Shown here in pieces: positions 34,785 to 43,676 of a DNA stretch of 64,000 nt. Source of the DNA: Lachnospiraceae bacterium C6A11 (lineage in GTDB: Bacteria; Bacillota; Clostridia; Lachnospirales; Lachnospiraceae); the NCBI GenBank assembly GCA_000702245.1, contig JNKY01000019.1, positions 97,176 through 161,175 of the forward strand, written 5' to 3'. Position 1 is the stretch's first letter. Each line of letters begins with the position of its first letter. Both the position numbers and the translations under genes were made by a program. The notes under the pieces were generated by a model. It had not been told where the DNA came from. It saw only the letters and a list, made by a program, of their open reading frames with translations, and searched no databases.

Positions 34785-35042
34785 ATGTATAATCAGAGAA
34801 CGCAGGATGTTGATCTGGTAAAGGATACTACTCTTGAGGTGCCGGAGATAATCGAGCAGGTTTATGCGGCACTGTCTGAGAAGGGTTACAATCCTGTAAG
34901 TCAGATAGTAGGATATATTATGAGCGGAGATCCTACATATATCACAAGCTATAAGGGCGCGAGAAGTCTCATCATGAAGGCGGAAAGAGATGAGATCATC
35001 GAGGTTCTTATGGAACACTATATTGAGACAAAGTTGAAGTAG
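34785..35042 (+). CDS. ireB: IreB family regulatory phosphoprotein (UPF0297)
   Basis: 85-aa protein matching the IreB/YrzL family over its length ([42 protein letters not shown]). In Enterococcus IreB is phosphorylated on threonine by the PASTA kinase IreK and negatively controls cephalosporin resistance. The N-terminal TT pair (residues 16-17) corresponds to the known phosphorylation region. The kinase (prkC) and phosphatase (stp) are in this same window. It has its own promoter and lies 2 nt before ruvX. Confidence 0.93.
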   Translation: MYNQRTQDVDLVKDTTLEVPEIIEQVYAALSEKGYNPVSQIVGYIMSGDPTYITSYKGARSLIMKAERDEIIEVLMEHYIETKLK

Positions 35043-35044
35043 AT

Positions 35045-35473
35045 ATGAGATATATGGGACTTGACTATGGAACGAAGACTGTGGGTGTGGCTCTCTCGGA
35101 TGAGCTTTTCATCACCGCACAGCCCTTCGAGACCATAGTGCGTGAAAAAGCAAATAAGCTCAGAAAGACTCTTGCGCGTATTGAAGAGATCATTGCCGCT
35201 GAGGGCGTGACGAAGATAGTGCTGGGGCTTCCGAAAAACATGAATAATACGCTCGGTGAAAGAGCGGAGGCGACGAATGAGTTCAGGGAGATGCTGGAAA
35301 GAAGGACAGGGCTTCCTGTTATTCTTGTGGATGAAAGACTGACGACGGTGGAAGCGGACAGGATACTTGAGGAGACCGGTGTGGCTCAGTCCGGAAGGAA
35401 GGAACATATCGATAAGATGGCAGCGGCTATCATATTACAGAATTATCTGGATTCACAGAAAACGCAGAACTGA
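35045..35473 (+). CDS. ruvX: Holliday junction resolvase-like protein RuvX (YqgF)
   Basis: RNase H-like fold implicated in pre-16S rRNA 5' processing and possibly Holliday junction resolution. Motifs: [16 protein letters not shown] with the first catalytic Asp, [32 protein letters not shown], and the terminal [15 protein letters not shown]. 142 aa. ireB-ruvX-DUF1292 is a conserved Firmicutes cluster. Confidence 0.95.
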   Translation: MRYMGLDYGTKTVGVALSDELFITAQPFETIVREKANKLRKTLARIEEIIAAEGVTKIVLGLPKNMNNTLGERAEATNEFREMLERRTGLPVILVDERLTTVEADRILEETGVAQSGRKEHIDKMAAAIILQNYLDSQKTQN

Positions 35474-35534
35474 ATAGGGCTGATTGGATTGAAGGGTCAG
35501 CAGATGCTGACGGACGATCGGGAAAGAGTAAAAA

Positions 35535-35798
35535 ATGGATAAAACAGAAAAGATAGTATTTGATACAGACGAAGGAAAAGTAGAATTTTATATAATCGCT
35601 GACACAAGGATACAGGGCAAGAATTATCTTCTGGTAACGGACAGTGAAGATGAGGACGGAGAATTCCTTGTTCTAAGAGATGATTCAAAGGCAGAGGACT
35701 CATATGCAGATTACAGCTTTGTTGAGGATGATGCGGAGCTTGACGGAGTCATTAAGGTTTTTGATGAAATTCTTGACGATATAGATTTGGAGGTTTGA
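35535..35798 (+). CDS. DUF1292 domain-containing protein
   Basis: 87-aa acidic protein of unknown function, identified by its EKIVFDTDEGKVEFYIIADTRIQGKNYLLV segment and Asp/Glu-rich remainder, and by position after ireB-ruvX. A small hairpin gtcagca-ga-tgctgac (35496-35511) lies in the spacer upstream. Its stop precedes the rnjA start by 2 nt. Confidence 0.85.
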   Translation: MDKTEKIVFDTDEGKVEFYIIADTRIQGKNYLLVTDSEDEDGEFLVLRDDSKAEDSYADYSFVEDDAELDGVIKVFDEILDDIDLEV

Positions 35799-35800
35799 AA

Positions 35801-37465
35801 TTGAATAAAAACAGTGGTAAGCCGGTGAAGATCATTCCGCTGGGAGGACTTGAACAGATAGGAATGAATATCACGGCTATAGAGTATGAGGACAGTATCA
35901 TAGTGATCGACTGCGGCCTGTCCTTCCCGGACGACGGAATGCTTGGAATCGACCTTGTCATTCCGGATGTGACTTATCTGATAGAAAATAAGGATAAGAT
36001 CAAGGGACTTGTCATAACACATGGACATGAGGATCATATAGGCTCGATACCTTATGTCGAGAAACAGATAAATATGCCTATTTACGCTACCAAGCTTACG
36101 ATGGGACTCATCGAATATAAGCTTAAGGAGCATGATCTGATAAATAATATTAAGCGTAAGGTTGTAACCTACGGACAGACCATCAATCTGGGGTGCTTCA
36201 GGGTTGAGTTCATCAGGACCAACCACAGTATAGCGGATTCGGCTGCGCTGGCTATATTTACGCCGGCAGGCATCATCGTTCATACGGGCGACTTCAAGGT
36301 TGATTACACACCGGTTTACGGAGGAATAATCGATCTTCAGAGATTTGGTGAGCTTGGAAAGAAGGGCGTGCTTGCGCTGCTCGCGGATTCGACAAACGTT
36401 GAGAGGCCGGGCTTTACTCCGTCGGAGAAGACGGTTGGCAAGACTCTGGATCATATATTTGACGATAACAGAGACAGAAGACTGATAATCGCAACTTTTG
36501 CAAGTAATGTTGACAGGGTTCAGCAGATAATCAATTCGGCCTACAAATACGGAAGGAAATGTATCGTTGAGGGTAGGAGTATGGTGAACATCATCAGCAT
36601 AGCTTCCGAACTCGGATATATAAATATTCCTGAAAATACGCTTATTGATATCGATAACGCGAAGGATTATCCGGACAATCAGTTGGTTTACATAACGACG
36701 GGCAGCCAGGGCGAGGATATGGCTGTGCTTTCAAGGATAGCAGGGTCTATTCATAACAAGATCAAGGTTAAGCCGGGCGACCTGGTTGTATTTTCCTCTC
36801 ATCCTATTCCGGGTAATGAGAAGTCGGTTTACAGAGTTATCAATGAGCTTGAGATGAAGGGCGCGAAGGTTATCTATCAGGATACTCATGTTTCGGGTCA
36901 TGCCTGCCAGGAAGAGCTGAAGCTGATGTATGCACTGACAAGGCCGAAGTATTCTGTGCCGGTTCACGGTGAGTACAGACATCTTAAGACTCACGCGGAG
37001 CTTGCATTCGAGATGGGTATACCGAAGGAGAATATCAAAATACTGAAGACCGGTGATGTGCTTGAATTGTCGGATGAGGTATTTGAGGTGACGGGCAGAG
37101 TGCCTGCAGCCGGAGTTCTCGTTGACGGACTTGGCGTCGGCGATGTTGGAAATATAGTTCTTCGAGACAGGCAGCATCTTTCGGAAAACGGACTTATTAT
37201 TGTGGCACTTACTCTTGAGAAGGGCAGCGGAATCGTTATGGCGGGGCCGGATATCGTTTCAAGAGGCTTTGTATATGTTAGGGAATCGGAGTCGCTTATA
37301 GAGGACTGCCGCGTAGTTGTTGAGGAAGCTATAGCTGAATGTCAGAGCAGGACGACAACTGACTGGAATAAGCTTAAAGGTGCGATAAGGGACTGCCTTG
37401 GTGAGTTCCTGTGGAAGAGGACTAAGAGAAGTCCTATGATACTGCCGATCATTTCGGAGGTTTAA
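35801..37465 (+). CDS. rnjA: Ribonuclease J
   Basis: Metallo-beta-lactamase/beta-CASP enzyme with 5'-3' exo- and endoribonuclease activity, central to mRNA turnover. Metal motif THGHEDHIGSIPY, LIATFASNVDRVQQI and GSQGEDMAVLSRIA of the beta-CASP domain, and SSHPIPGNEKSV, HVSGHA, VHGEYRHLKTHAELA. 554 aa. The start is TTG 35801, 7 nt after GGAGG; a TTG 6 nt earlier is too close. RnjA versus RnjB cannot be told apart with one copy visible. Confidence 0.94.
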   Translation: MNKNSGKPVKIIPLGGLEQIGMNITAIEYEDSIIVIDCGLSFPDDGMLGIDLVIPDVTYLIENKDKIKGLVITHGHEDHIGSIPYVEKQINMPIYATKLTMGLIEYKLKEHDLINNIKRKVVTYGQTINLGCFRVEFIRTNHSIADSAALAIFTPAGIIVHTGDFKVDYTPVYGGIIDLQRFGELGKKGVLALLADSTNVERPGFTPSEKTVGKTLDHIFDDNRDRRLIIATFASNVDRVQQIINSAYKYGRKCIVEGRSMVNIISIASELGYINIPENTLIDIDNAKDYPDNQLVYITTGSQGEDMAVLSRIAGSIHNKIKVKPGDLVVFSSHPIPGNEKSVYRVINELEMKGAKVIYQDTHVSGHACQEELKLMYALTRPKYSVPVHGEYRHLKTHAELAFEMGIPKENIKILKTGDVLELSDEVFEVTGRVPAAGVLVDGLGVGDVGNIVLRDRQHLSENGLIIVALTLEKGSGIVMAGPDIVSRGFVYVRESESLIEDCRVVVEEAIAECQSRTTTDWNKLKGAIRDCLGEFLWKRTKRSPMILPIISEV

Positions 37466-37468
37466 ATA

Positions 37469-37807
37469 ATGGATGAATTGCTTCAGGAATGTAAAAAACT
37501 GAACAATATGCTGAAGGAATCCAAGGAGTATAAGACGTTTGTTAACGCCAGAAAGAATCTCAGACGCAATGAAGATCTTGAGAGGAAACTCAGGGAGCTT
37601 TATGCGAGAAACAGGGAGATTCAGGAATACAGCGGAAATGCCTACGAGGAAACGGAGAGGCTTTACTCCGATAATGACGAACTCCTGCATAACTCGATCG
37701 TGAATGAGTATATCAGGGCGGAGGGCGCGCTTTGCAGGCTGCTTAGAGATATGCTGGATATTACAGCTGACGGAATAAGATTTGATTATCTTGATGAGGG
37801 TAGATAA
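37469..37807 (+). CDS. YlbF/YmcA family regulator
   Basis: 112-aa helical protein of the YlbF/YmcA (DUF964) family. In Bacillus such proteins form the Y-complex that steers RNase Y and affects biofilm, competence and sporulation. The sequence is Leu/Lys/Glu-rich with helices DELLQECKKLNNMLKES and LERKLRELYARNREIQEYS. Next to RNase J, a role in RNA decay is plausible. It ends 1 nt before the next start. Confidence 0.8.
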   Translation: MDELLQECKKLNNMLKESKEYKTFVNARKNLRRNEDLERKLRELYARNREIQEYSGNAYEETERLYSDNDELLHNSIVNEYIRAEGALCRLLRDMLDITADGIRFDYLDEGR

Positions 37808-37808
37808 G

Positions 37809-38273
37809 ATGGCACGAGTAAAAAGAAGTATGGGAAAAAGAGCAGAGAGGACACTGAAGTCGGCAATGGTCTATACATTGACGCTCTTTGTTGATGTTCT
37901 TATTGTGTATTTTATAGTGCGTAGCTTTTCAATCGCATATGACTTTTCTTACAATGTATTCAGCGATTCGGCGAAAGATCCCGGTGCGGTTACTTATGTG
38001 ACCGTCGAGATAAAGAAGGATGCGTCGAGCATGGATATGGCGAAAGCTATCTATAAGTCGGGAGTTATCAAGAATAAATACGTTATGGCTGCGAAACTTA
38101 CGCTCGGAAAATACGGTAGCGAGATCAAACCGGGTAAGTATAAGCTTTCTGCATCGATGACCTATAACCAGATAATCAATGTGCTGCGCGGCAAGGATAA
38201 GGATGCTGATAAGAGCAGCAAAAGCAGTTCGGATAAGACCGACAAGACTGATAAGAAGGATAAGGACGACTGA
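37809..38273 (+). CDS. Short MltG-like membrane protein lacking the catalytic domain
   Basis: 154 aa from ATG 37809 (MARVKRSMGKR), 8 nt after GAGGG. It has one transmembrane helix (about 19-44), then a LysM-like segment (about 60-125: VTVEIKKDASSMDMAKAIYKSGVI and KPGKYKLSASMTYNQIINVLRG) that matches the N-terminal module of the endolytic transglycosylase MltG/YceG. The catalytic YceG domain with its essential Glu is absent; the protein ends in a Lys/Asp/Ser tail. It may bind peptidoglycan or compete with full MltG. It sits in an intact cluster, so it does not look like recent decay. Confidence 0.75.
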   Translation: MARVKRSMGKRAERTLKSAMVYTLTLFVDVLIVYFIVRSFSIAYDFSYNVFSDSAKDPGAVTYVTVEIKKDASSMDMAKAIYKSGVIKNKYVMAAKLTLGKYGSEIKPGKYKLSASMTYNQIINVLRGKDKDADKSSKSSSDKTDKTDKKDKDD

Positions 38274-38277
38274 TAAG

Positions 38278-39027
38278 ATGGAATTCGAGAGGATTAATTC
38301 GTTTCTGGAGTCCTTTGCAGAGGATGACAGGGACGGGCTTAAGGATATTTATAAAGAAGCACAGGAAAATGGTGTTCCGGTAATACGTAAAAATACTAAG
38401 GAGCTGCTGAGGCTCCTTATTCTTATTGCGGGGCCGAAGAGGATACTTGAGGTCGGAACGGCTGTGGGTTATTCGGCGCTGATCATGGATGAGGCGCAGA
38501 AGATGGCTGCCGGGACGATCGGTGCAGCTGACAAGGCGTTTGGTTCGGTCGGAGCGGATTATATATGTGATTCGGGATGTAAGGATGACAGTGTGCAGAG
38601 CTTAGAGATAATCACAATCGAACTGGATGATAAAAGAGCAGACGAGGCACAGGACAACTTCGAGGCGATACTTGGGAGTAAGGATGCGATAAAGCTGCTC
38701 CGTGGTGATGCTTATCAGGTTATGAAGGATATGACGGTTGAGGAATACGGGCTGTTTGATATGGTATTTATCGATGCGGCGAAGGCACAGTATTCGGGGT
38801 ATTTTGAAGAGGCAATGAGAATGACGAAGAAGGGAAGTATAATAATCTGTGACAATATACTTTCGGGCGGAGAGATACTGGAATCGCATTTTCTTGTGGA
38901 GAAGAGGAACAGGACGATACATGACAGGATGAGAAGCTTCCTGAAAGAGATTAAGGATGATAAGAGGATCTATACGGCGCTCCTTTCTGTTGGGGATGGA
39001 ATGTCGGTGTCGGTGAGGCTTTCGTGA
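38278..39027 (+). CDS. SAM-dependent O-methyltransferase (class I, COMT-like family 3)
   Basis: 249 aa from ATG 38278 (MEFERINSFLESF); a longer frame upstream overlaps the previous gene and is rejected. Motif I is RILEVGTAVGYSALIM, the metal-site region reads YGLFDMVFIDAAKAQYSGYFEEA, and IIICDNILSGG follows. Cation-dependent family that includes TrmR (tRNA U34 5-hydroxyuridine methyltransferase) of Bacillus; the next gene is a U32 peptidase, whose relatives (TrhP) make the 5-hydroxyuridine. That suggests, but does not prove, a tRNA wobble-base job. An internal insertion (about 88-110) is not typical. Confidence 0.85.
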   Translation: MEFERINSFLESFAEDDRDGLKDIYKEAQENGVPVIRKNTKELLRLLILIAGPKRILEVGTAVGYSALIMDEAQKMAAGTIGAADKAFGSVGADYICDSGCKDDSVQSLEIITIELDDKRADEAQDNFEAILGSKDAIKLLRGDAYQVMKDMTVEEYGLFDMVFIDAAKAQYSGYFEEAMRMTKKGSIIICDNILSGGEILESHFLVEKRNRTIHDRMRSFLKEIKDDKRIYTALLSVGDGMSVSVRLS

Positions 39028-39073
39028 GGATATGTGGAGTTGAGCGCCGGTCGGCTTTCGTGAGAAGATGTGT
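39014..39073 (+). repeat. Short tandem duplication over the O-methyltransferase stop
   Basis: ggctttcgtgaggatatgtg (39017-39036) recurs as ggctttcgtgagaagatgtg (39053-39072), offset 36 bp. The second copy repeats the last codons and stop region. Confidence 0.6.
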
Positions 39074-39167
39074 TGTTTGTATGGTAAGATTATAAGAGAA
39101 GATACTGTATTGATGTGGTTGTGATGGATTGATGTGATTCGGCGTTGGAATAACGGGAGGAAGATGA

Positions 39168-40487
39168 ATGTCAGATAATAAGAAAAAGGTTGAGCTTCTG
39201 CTGCCGGCAGGCGGACTGGATACTTTGATGACCGCGGTTGATTACGGCGCGGATGCGGTTTATATCGGCGGTGAAAGATTCGGACTCCGTGCGAAGGCGG
39301 ACAACTTCTCGCTGGAGGATATGAAGCAGGGTATAAAATATGCGCATGAAAGAGGAGTGAAGGTCTATCTCACTGCAAATATATTTGCGCATAATGATGA
39401 TATAAAAGGAATAGGTGCGTATTTTGACGAGATAAAGGATATCGGACTTGATGCGGTGCTGATCTCGGATCCGGGTGTATTTATGCTTGCGAAGGAGCAT
39501 ATGCCTGAGATGGAGCTGCATGTCAGTACGCAGGCGAATAATACAAATTACGGGACCTTCAACTTTTGGTACGGAATGGGCGCGAAGAGAGTTGTATGCG
39601 CGAGAGAGCTTTCGCTTCGGGAAATAGCTGAGATCAGAAAGAATATCCCGGAGGATCTGGAGATTGAGGCGTTTATGCACGGGGCGATGTGTATTTCCTA
39701 TTCAGGAAGATGTCTGCTGTCGAATTATCTGACGGGGCGCGATGCGAATAAGGGACTCTGCACCCATCCTTGCAGATGGAAATATACTGTTACGGAGGAT
39801 CCTTCTGCGGCGAAGGCGGCAAAAGAGAACGGAGAGCTGATGGGCTTCGCGGTTGTCGAGGAGAATAGGCCGGGCGAATATATGCCGATCGAGGAGGATG
39901 AAAGAGGGACGTATATATTTAACTCGAAGGATCTCTGCATGATCGAGCATATTCCGGAGATGATAGAAGCTGGTATATATTCCTTTAAGGTAGAGGGTAG
40001 GATGAAGACTAAGCTTTATGTTGCGTCGGCTGCCAGAACCTACAGGGAAGCGATAGATGATTATCTTGAGTCGGAGGAACTTTACAGGAGTAAGATCCCT
40101 CATTATATGGAAGAGATCGCGGCGTGCACATACAGGCAGTTTACGACGGGCTTTTATTTCGGAAAGCCTGACCAGGACAGCCAGATATATGATTCAAATA
40201 CTTATATAAGAAACTACGTATATCTAGGGGCTGTTGAAGAGGTGACAGAGGACGGGCGCGTTGTCGTATTTCAGAAAAATAAGTTCTGCGTCGGCGATGA
40301 GATAGAGGTGATGGACTTTAGAAGCGGCGATATTCCGGCAAAGATCGTGAAGATCGAGGATGAATACGGAAGAGAGATGCCGTCGGCACCGCACCCTAAG
40401 CAGAAGCTTTATGTTACACTTTCCTGTGACAGGGGGCTGCTTAAGAAGGGGATGCTCCTCAGGATGAAGGATCAGTCGGATGTCTAA
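39168..40487 (+). CDS. Peptidase U32 family protein (TrhP/YegQ-like)
   Basis: 439 aa with the U32 N-terminus ELLLPAGGLDTLMTAVDYGADAVYIGGERFGLRAKADNF and the signature EAFMHGAMCISYSGRCLLSNYLTGRDANKGLCTHPCRW carrying four conserved Cys for an Fe-S cluster. E. coli TrhP (YegQ) acts in prephenate-dependent tRNA 5-hydroxyuridine synthesis; true protease activity is unlikely here. GGGAGG lies 7 nt before ATG 39168. Partner of the preceding methyltransferase by context. Confidence 0.9.
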   Translation: MSDNKKKVELLLPAGGLDTLMTAVDYGADAVYIGGERFGLRAKADNFSLEDMKQGIKYAHERGVKVYLTANIFAHNDDIKGIGAYFDEIKDIGLDAVLISDPGVFMLAKEHMPEMELHVSTQANNTNYGTFNFWYGMGAKRVVCARELSLREIAEIRKNIPEDLEIEAFMHGAMCISYSGRCLLSNYLTGRDANKGLCTHPCRWKYTVTEDPSAAKAAKENGELMGFAVVEENRPGEYMPIEEDERGTYIFNSKDLCMIEHIPEMIEAGIYSFKVEGRMKTKLYVASAARTYREAIDDYLESEELYRSKIPHYMEEIAACTYRQFTTGFYFGKPDQDSQIYDSNTYIRNYVYLGAVEEVTEDGRVVVFQKNKFCVGDEIEVMDFRSGDIPAKIVKIEDEYGREMPSAPHPKQKLYVTLSCDRGLLKKGMLLRMKDQSDV

Positions 40488-40570
40488 TTATTACTGTATT
40501 TCATGTATGAAATGAAGGGAAGTTATTCGTTAAATTTCGCTATTTTCTTCTTTTATTTGAAAAGATATTA

Positions 40571-40579
40571 TGGTAAAAT
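40571..40579 (+). promoter_or_regulatory. Extended -10 promoter of the pilus operon
   Basis: TGGTAAAAT with no clear -35. Predicted start near 40586. Directly after it, 40593-40610 is a perfect dyad (tttacata-ac-tatgtaaa) that would be at the transcript 5' end or act as an operator. Two small hairpins follow (gggc/gccc, cctca/tgagg) before the pilB ribosome binding site. Confidence 0.45.
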
Positions 40580-40592
40580 GAAGATGATAAAA

Positions 40593-40610
40593 TTTACATA
40601 ACTATGTAAA
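40593..40610. promoter_or_regulatory. 18-bp palindrome at the pilus operon start
   Basis: tttacata-ac-tatgtaaa, 8-bp arms, about 14 bp downstream of the -10. Operator-like or RNA 5' stem-loop. Confidence 0.4.
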
Positions 40611-40649
40611 AATTTGGGCGGGGTTGCCCTCATAAAGTGAGGTAGAGAA

Positions 40650-42371
40650 ATGAAAATGACTGGAGCAAGAAAGAGGATCCGTATCGGTGATCTTCTTGTG
40701 GAAGCCGGAGCTATTTCGCAGGAACAGCTCGAGGAAGCGCTTGCAAAGCAGAAAGAGGAAGGCGGCAGGATCGGTAATATCATCATGAACATGGGCTTCA
40801 TAAGCAGGGAACTGCTTATAACAGTTCTGACAGCCCAGACAGGTATTGATTTCTGTGAGATCAAGAGTGTCAAGATAGATGAAGCAGTTCTGAAGCTCGT
40901 TCCGGACAGCCTTGTAAATAAATACACGGCTATGCCGATCGGCTTTGATGATAACAATCCGAATATCCTTAAGGTTGCGATGGCAGATCCTATGGATCTT
41001 GTTGCCGTAGATGATATCAGTATTTCTTCGGGACTTCAGGTTGAGCCGATGCTCGCTTTTGAAGAGGACCTGGTAAATACAATCGGTAAGTATTACGGTA
41101 GTGCTCAGGCTATGGAGGCTGCTGAGGCTTATCGTAAGGAGCAGCAGTCGGGAGAGCTTACAGAGGCTGAGACCGACCAGCTGAATGATGAGATCGACAA
41201 TTCACCTATCGTTCTCCTTGTTAATCAGATCATTGAAGGTGGAGTTAGACAGAGAGGTTCCGATATTCATATCGAGCCTATGGAGACCTACGTTAGAGTA
41301 AGGTACCGTATCGATGGTGCCTTAAAGCAGGTAATGACTTATGACTACAGTCTGGCAGCAGCTATTTCCGCACGTATCAAGATCATCGGCGGAATGGACA
41401 TAGCTGAGAAGAGAAAGCCTCAGGATGGTCGTATTACCATCATGGTAGACAGAAGAGAGTTCGATGTCCGTGTTTCTATCCTTCCTACAGTTTACGGAGA
41501 GAAGACGGTTATGAGACTTACCTCCAAGGATGGACTTACAAAGCCTAAGTCAGGACTTGGATTCTCACCTTCGGAAATAGAAGTATTTGACGGTATCCTC
41601 AGTAACCCGCACGGCATCATCCTTGTTACGGGTCCTACAGGTTCCGGAAAATCAACAACACTTTACACATCATTATCAGAGCTGAATACAGAGGATGTTA
41701 ACATCATCACGGTTGAGGATCCTGTCGAGGCAAATATCGACGGTATCAACCAGGTACAGGTTAATGTTAAGGCTGAGCTTACTTTCGCGGCAGCACTTAG
41801 ATCTATCCTCCGTCAGGACCCTGATATAATAATGATAGGAGAGATCCGAGACGGCGAGACTGCCCAGATAGCCGTTCAGGCGGCCATCACCGGTCACCTT
41901 GTTGTTTCGACACTTCATACAAACTCAGCTGCTTCGACAGTTACCCGTATCATAGACATGGGTATCGAGCCGTACATCATCGGCGATGCTCTCGTTGGAG
42001 TTATCGCACAGAGACTTGTTAGACGTCTCTGCCAGTCATGTAAGACACCTCGTCTTGCGTATGATGAAGAGAAGACGGTTCTCGGTATCGAAGATATGGA
42101 CGAGGATGTAGTTGTTTACGAGCCGGCAGGATGTCCGCTCTGTAACGAGACAGGTTATTCAGGACGAATCGGTGTTTACGAGATGATGCCGGTTTCAAGA
42201 GACCTTCAGGCGGTTATTTCCAAGGGAGCTACTGCAGATGTTATTGAGGCACAGGCGCTTAAGGAAGGAATGTCGACGCTGAAGATGAGTGCCGCTAAGC
42301 ACGTTCTGAATGGCATCACATCACTTGAAGAGATGAAGAAGATCACATATACAACAGGTGATGAGTACTAA
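40650..42371 (+). CDS. pilB: Type IV pilus extension ATPase PilB (GspE family)
   Basis: 573-aa hexameric motor for pilus assembly. Residues 11-63 hold two tandem 24-residue MshEN motifs of the RxGxxLVxxGxIxxxxLxxxLxxQ type separated by exactly five residues (KEEGG), the known c-di-GMP-binding arrangement. The ATPase part has Walker A GPTGSGKSTTLY, Walker B DPDIIMIGEIRDGETAQ and the C-terminal tetracysteine zinc site (CQSCK, CPLCNE). GAGGT is 6 nt before ATG. First gene of the pilus locus, followed by pilT and pilC. Confidence 0.95.
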   Translation: MKMTGARKRIRIGDLLVEAGAISQEQLEEALAKQKEEGGRIGNIIMNMGFISRELLITVLTAQTGIDFCEIKSVKIDEAVLKLVPDSLVNKYTAMPIGFDDNNPNILKVAMADPMDLVAVDDISISSGLQVEPMLAFEEDLVNTIGKYYGSAQAMEAAEAYRKEQQSGELTEAETDQLNDEIDNSPIVLLVNQIIEGGVRQRGSDIHIEPMETYVRVRYRIDGALKQVMTYDYSLAAAISARIKIIGGMDIAEKRKPQDGRITIMVDRREFDVRVSILPTVYGEKTVMRLTSKDGLTKPKSGLGFSPSEIEVFDGILSNPHGIILVTGPTGSGKSTTLYTSLSELNTEDVNIITVEDPVEANIDGINQVQVNVKAELTFAAALRSILRQDPDIIMIGEIRDGETAQIAVQAAITGHLVVSTLHTNSAASTVTRIIDMGIEPYIIGDALVGVIAQRLVRRLCQSCKTPRLAYDEEKTVLGIEDMDEDVVVYEPAGCPLCNETGYSGRIGVYEMMPVSRDLQAVISKGATADVIEAQALKEGMSTLKMSAAKHVLNGITSLEEMKKITYTTGDEY

Positions 42372-42457
42372 TTAGTATATCGATCCGGTAAAAAGAATAA
42401 TGAATCCGGATTAATATAAAGATATGAGAAAATAAGAAAGGACAGGGGATTACAACA

Positions 42458-43513
42458 ATGATTGATATGGACGAACTCCTTAGCATGGCTATCGAGAAGA
42501 ATGCATCAGATATTCATATTGCTACAGGAATACCACCAAAGCTTCGTATCAATGGTCAGCTGATCGATGTCGATGTACCACCGCTTACAGCGCTGGATGC
42601 GGCAGAAAGTATCGGAATGACAATGAACGACAGACACAAAGCAATACTTAAGGACAGAGGTGAGTGCGACTACGCATACTCTGTAAGAGACAAAGGACGT
42701 TTCCGTGTAAACGTATTTATGGACAGAGGAAATATGGCGGCTGCCTACAGAAAGATCGATACGATCATCCCGAAGCCTGAGGCTCTCGGACTTCCGCCAT
42801 CAGTAGTTGAGCTTTATAAAAAGAAGAGAGGACTTGTACTGGTTACAGGACCTACAGGTTCAGGTAAATCTACAACACTTGCTTCTGTTATAAATAAAGC
42901 AAATGAGAATCTTGCAACACATATCATAACTCTTGAGGACCCTATCGAGTATATTCATAAACATAAGAAGGCGATAGTTAACCAGAGAGAGCTTGGAATG
43001 GATACACTTTCATTTGATAATGCGCTTAGAGCTGCACTCCGTGAAGACCCGGATATCATCCTCGTAGGAGAGATGCGAGACCCTGAGACAATTCAGATCG
43101 CTATCACAGCGGCTGAGACAGGCCACCTCGTATTTTCAACACTTCATACAATCGGTGCCGCAGCAACTATCGACCGTATTATCGACGTATTCCCTCCGCA
43201 CCAGCAGCAGCAGATCAGAATCCAGCTTGCGATGGTTATCGAGGGCGTTATTTCACAGCAGCTTATTCCTACATCGGATGGCAAGGGCCGTGTGGCAGGT
43301 TTCGAGGTCATGCTCGCAACACCGGCTATCAGAGCTCAGATCCGTGAAGCTAAGACCCACCAGATCGAGTCTACTATCCAGACTTCAAAGGGTATGGGAA
43401 TGATCACAATGGATGACGCACTTGTAGACCTTTACAGGAACGGTATCATCACAAGGGATAATGCACTCCTTTATGCACAGGATCAGACAACAATGCATAA
43501 GAACTTATATTAA
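42458..43513 (+). CDS. pilT: Type IV pilus retraction ATPase PilT
   Basis: 351 aa. N-terminal PAS-like region NASDIHIATGIPPKLRINGQL, Walker A GPTGSGKSTTLAS, Asp box (HIITLEDPIEYIH), Walker B DPDIILVGEMRDPETIQIA, His box (STLHTIGAAATIDRII), and AIRAQIREAKTHQIES at the place of the PilT AIRNLIRE motif needed for retraction. Presence of PilT beside PilB points to a dynamic, retractable pilus (twitching, adhesion or DNA uptake). Confidence 0.95.
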   Translation: MIDMDELLSMAIEKNASDIHIATGIPPKLRINGQLIDVDVPPLTALDAAESIGMTMNDRHKAILKDRGECDYAYSVRDKGRFRVNVFMDRGNMAAAYRKIDTIIPKPEALGLPPSVVELYKKKRGLVLVTGPTGSGKSTTLASVINKANENLATHIITLEDPIEYIHKHKKAIVNQRELGMDTLSFDNALRAALREDPDIILVGEMRDPETIQIAITAAETGHLVFSTLHTIGAAATIDRIIDVFPPHQQQQIRIQLAMVIEGVISQQLIPTSDGKGRVAGFEVMLATPAIRAQIREAKTHQIESTIQTSKGMGMITMDDALVDLYRNGIITRDNALLYAQDQTTMHKNLY

Positions 43514-43601
43514 TAATAAGAAGAGATAGTGTATTATTAAGATTTGCTTAATACAAAATATAGAATTTTTGATCGATATTTATGGAATATTAACAAAAAC
43601 G

Positions 43602-43630
43602 TTGCAAAATATTATGTAATGTTGTATTAT
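43602..43630 (+). promoter_or_regulatory. Sigma-A promoter before pilC
   Basis: TTGCAA (43602-43607), 17-bp spacer, TATTAT (43625-43630). An AT-rich imperfect hairpin (about 43530-43555) after pilT may partly end the upstream transcript. Confidence 0.65.
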
Positions 43631-43676
43631 TCTCGTAGATATGGCAAAAATCTATTAATTGTTCGGAGGAAATGGT

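Noticed and set aside
38179..38277. Longer O-methyltransferase frame starting inside the MltG-like gene.
   Set aside because: The extra 33 residues are Arg-rich out-of-frame translation of the upstream gene; the family N-terminus starts at ATG 38278.
40611..40640. gggcggggttgccctc resembles the 3' part of the c-di-GMP-I (GEMM) riboswitch, attractive before a pilus operon.
   Set aside because: The conserved 5' half of the aptamer is missing; upstream sequence is only an AT-rich palindrome. A simple gggc/gccc hairpin explains it.
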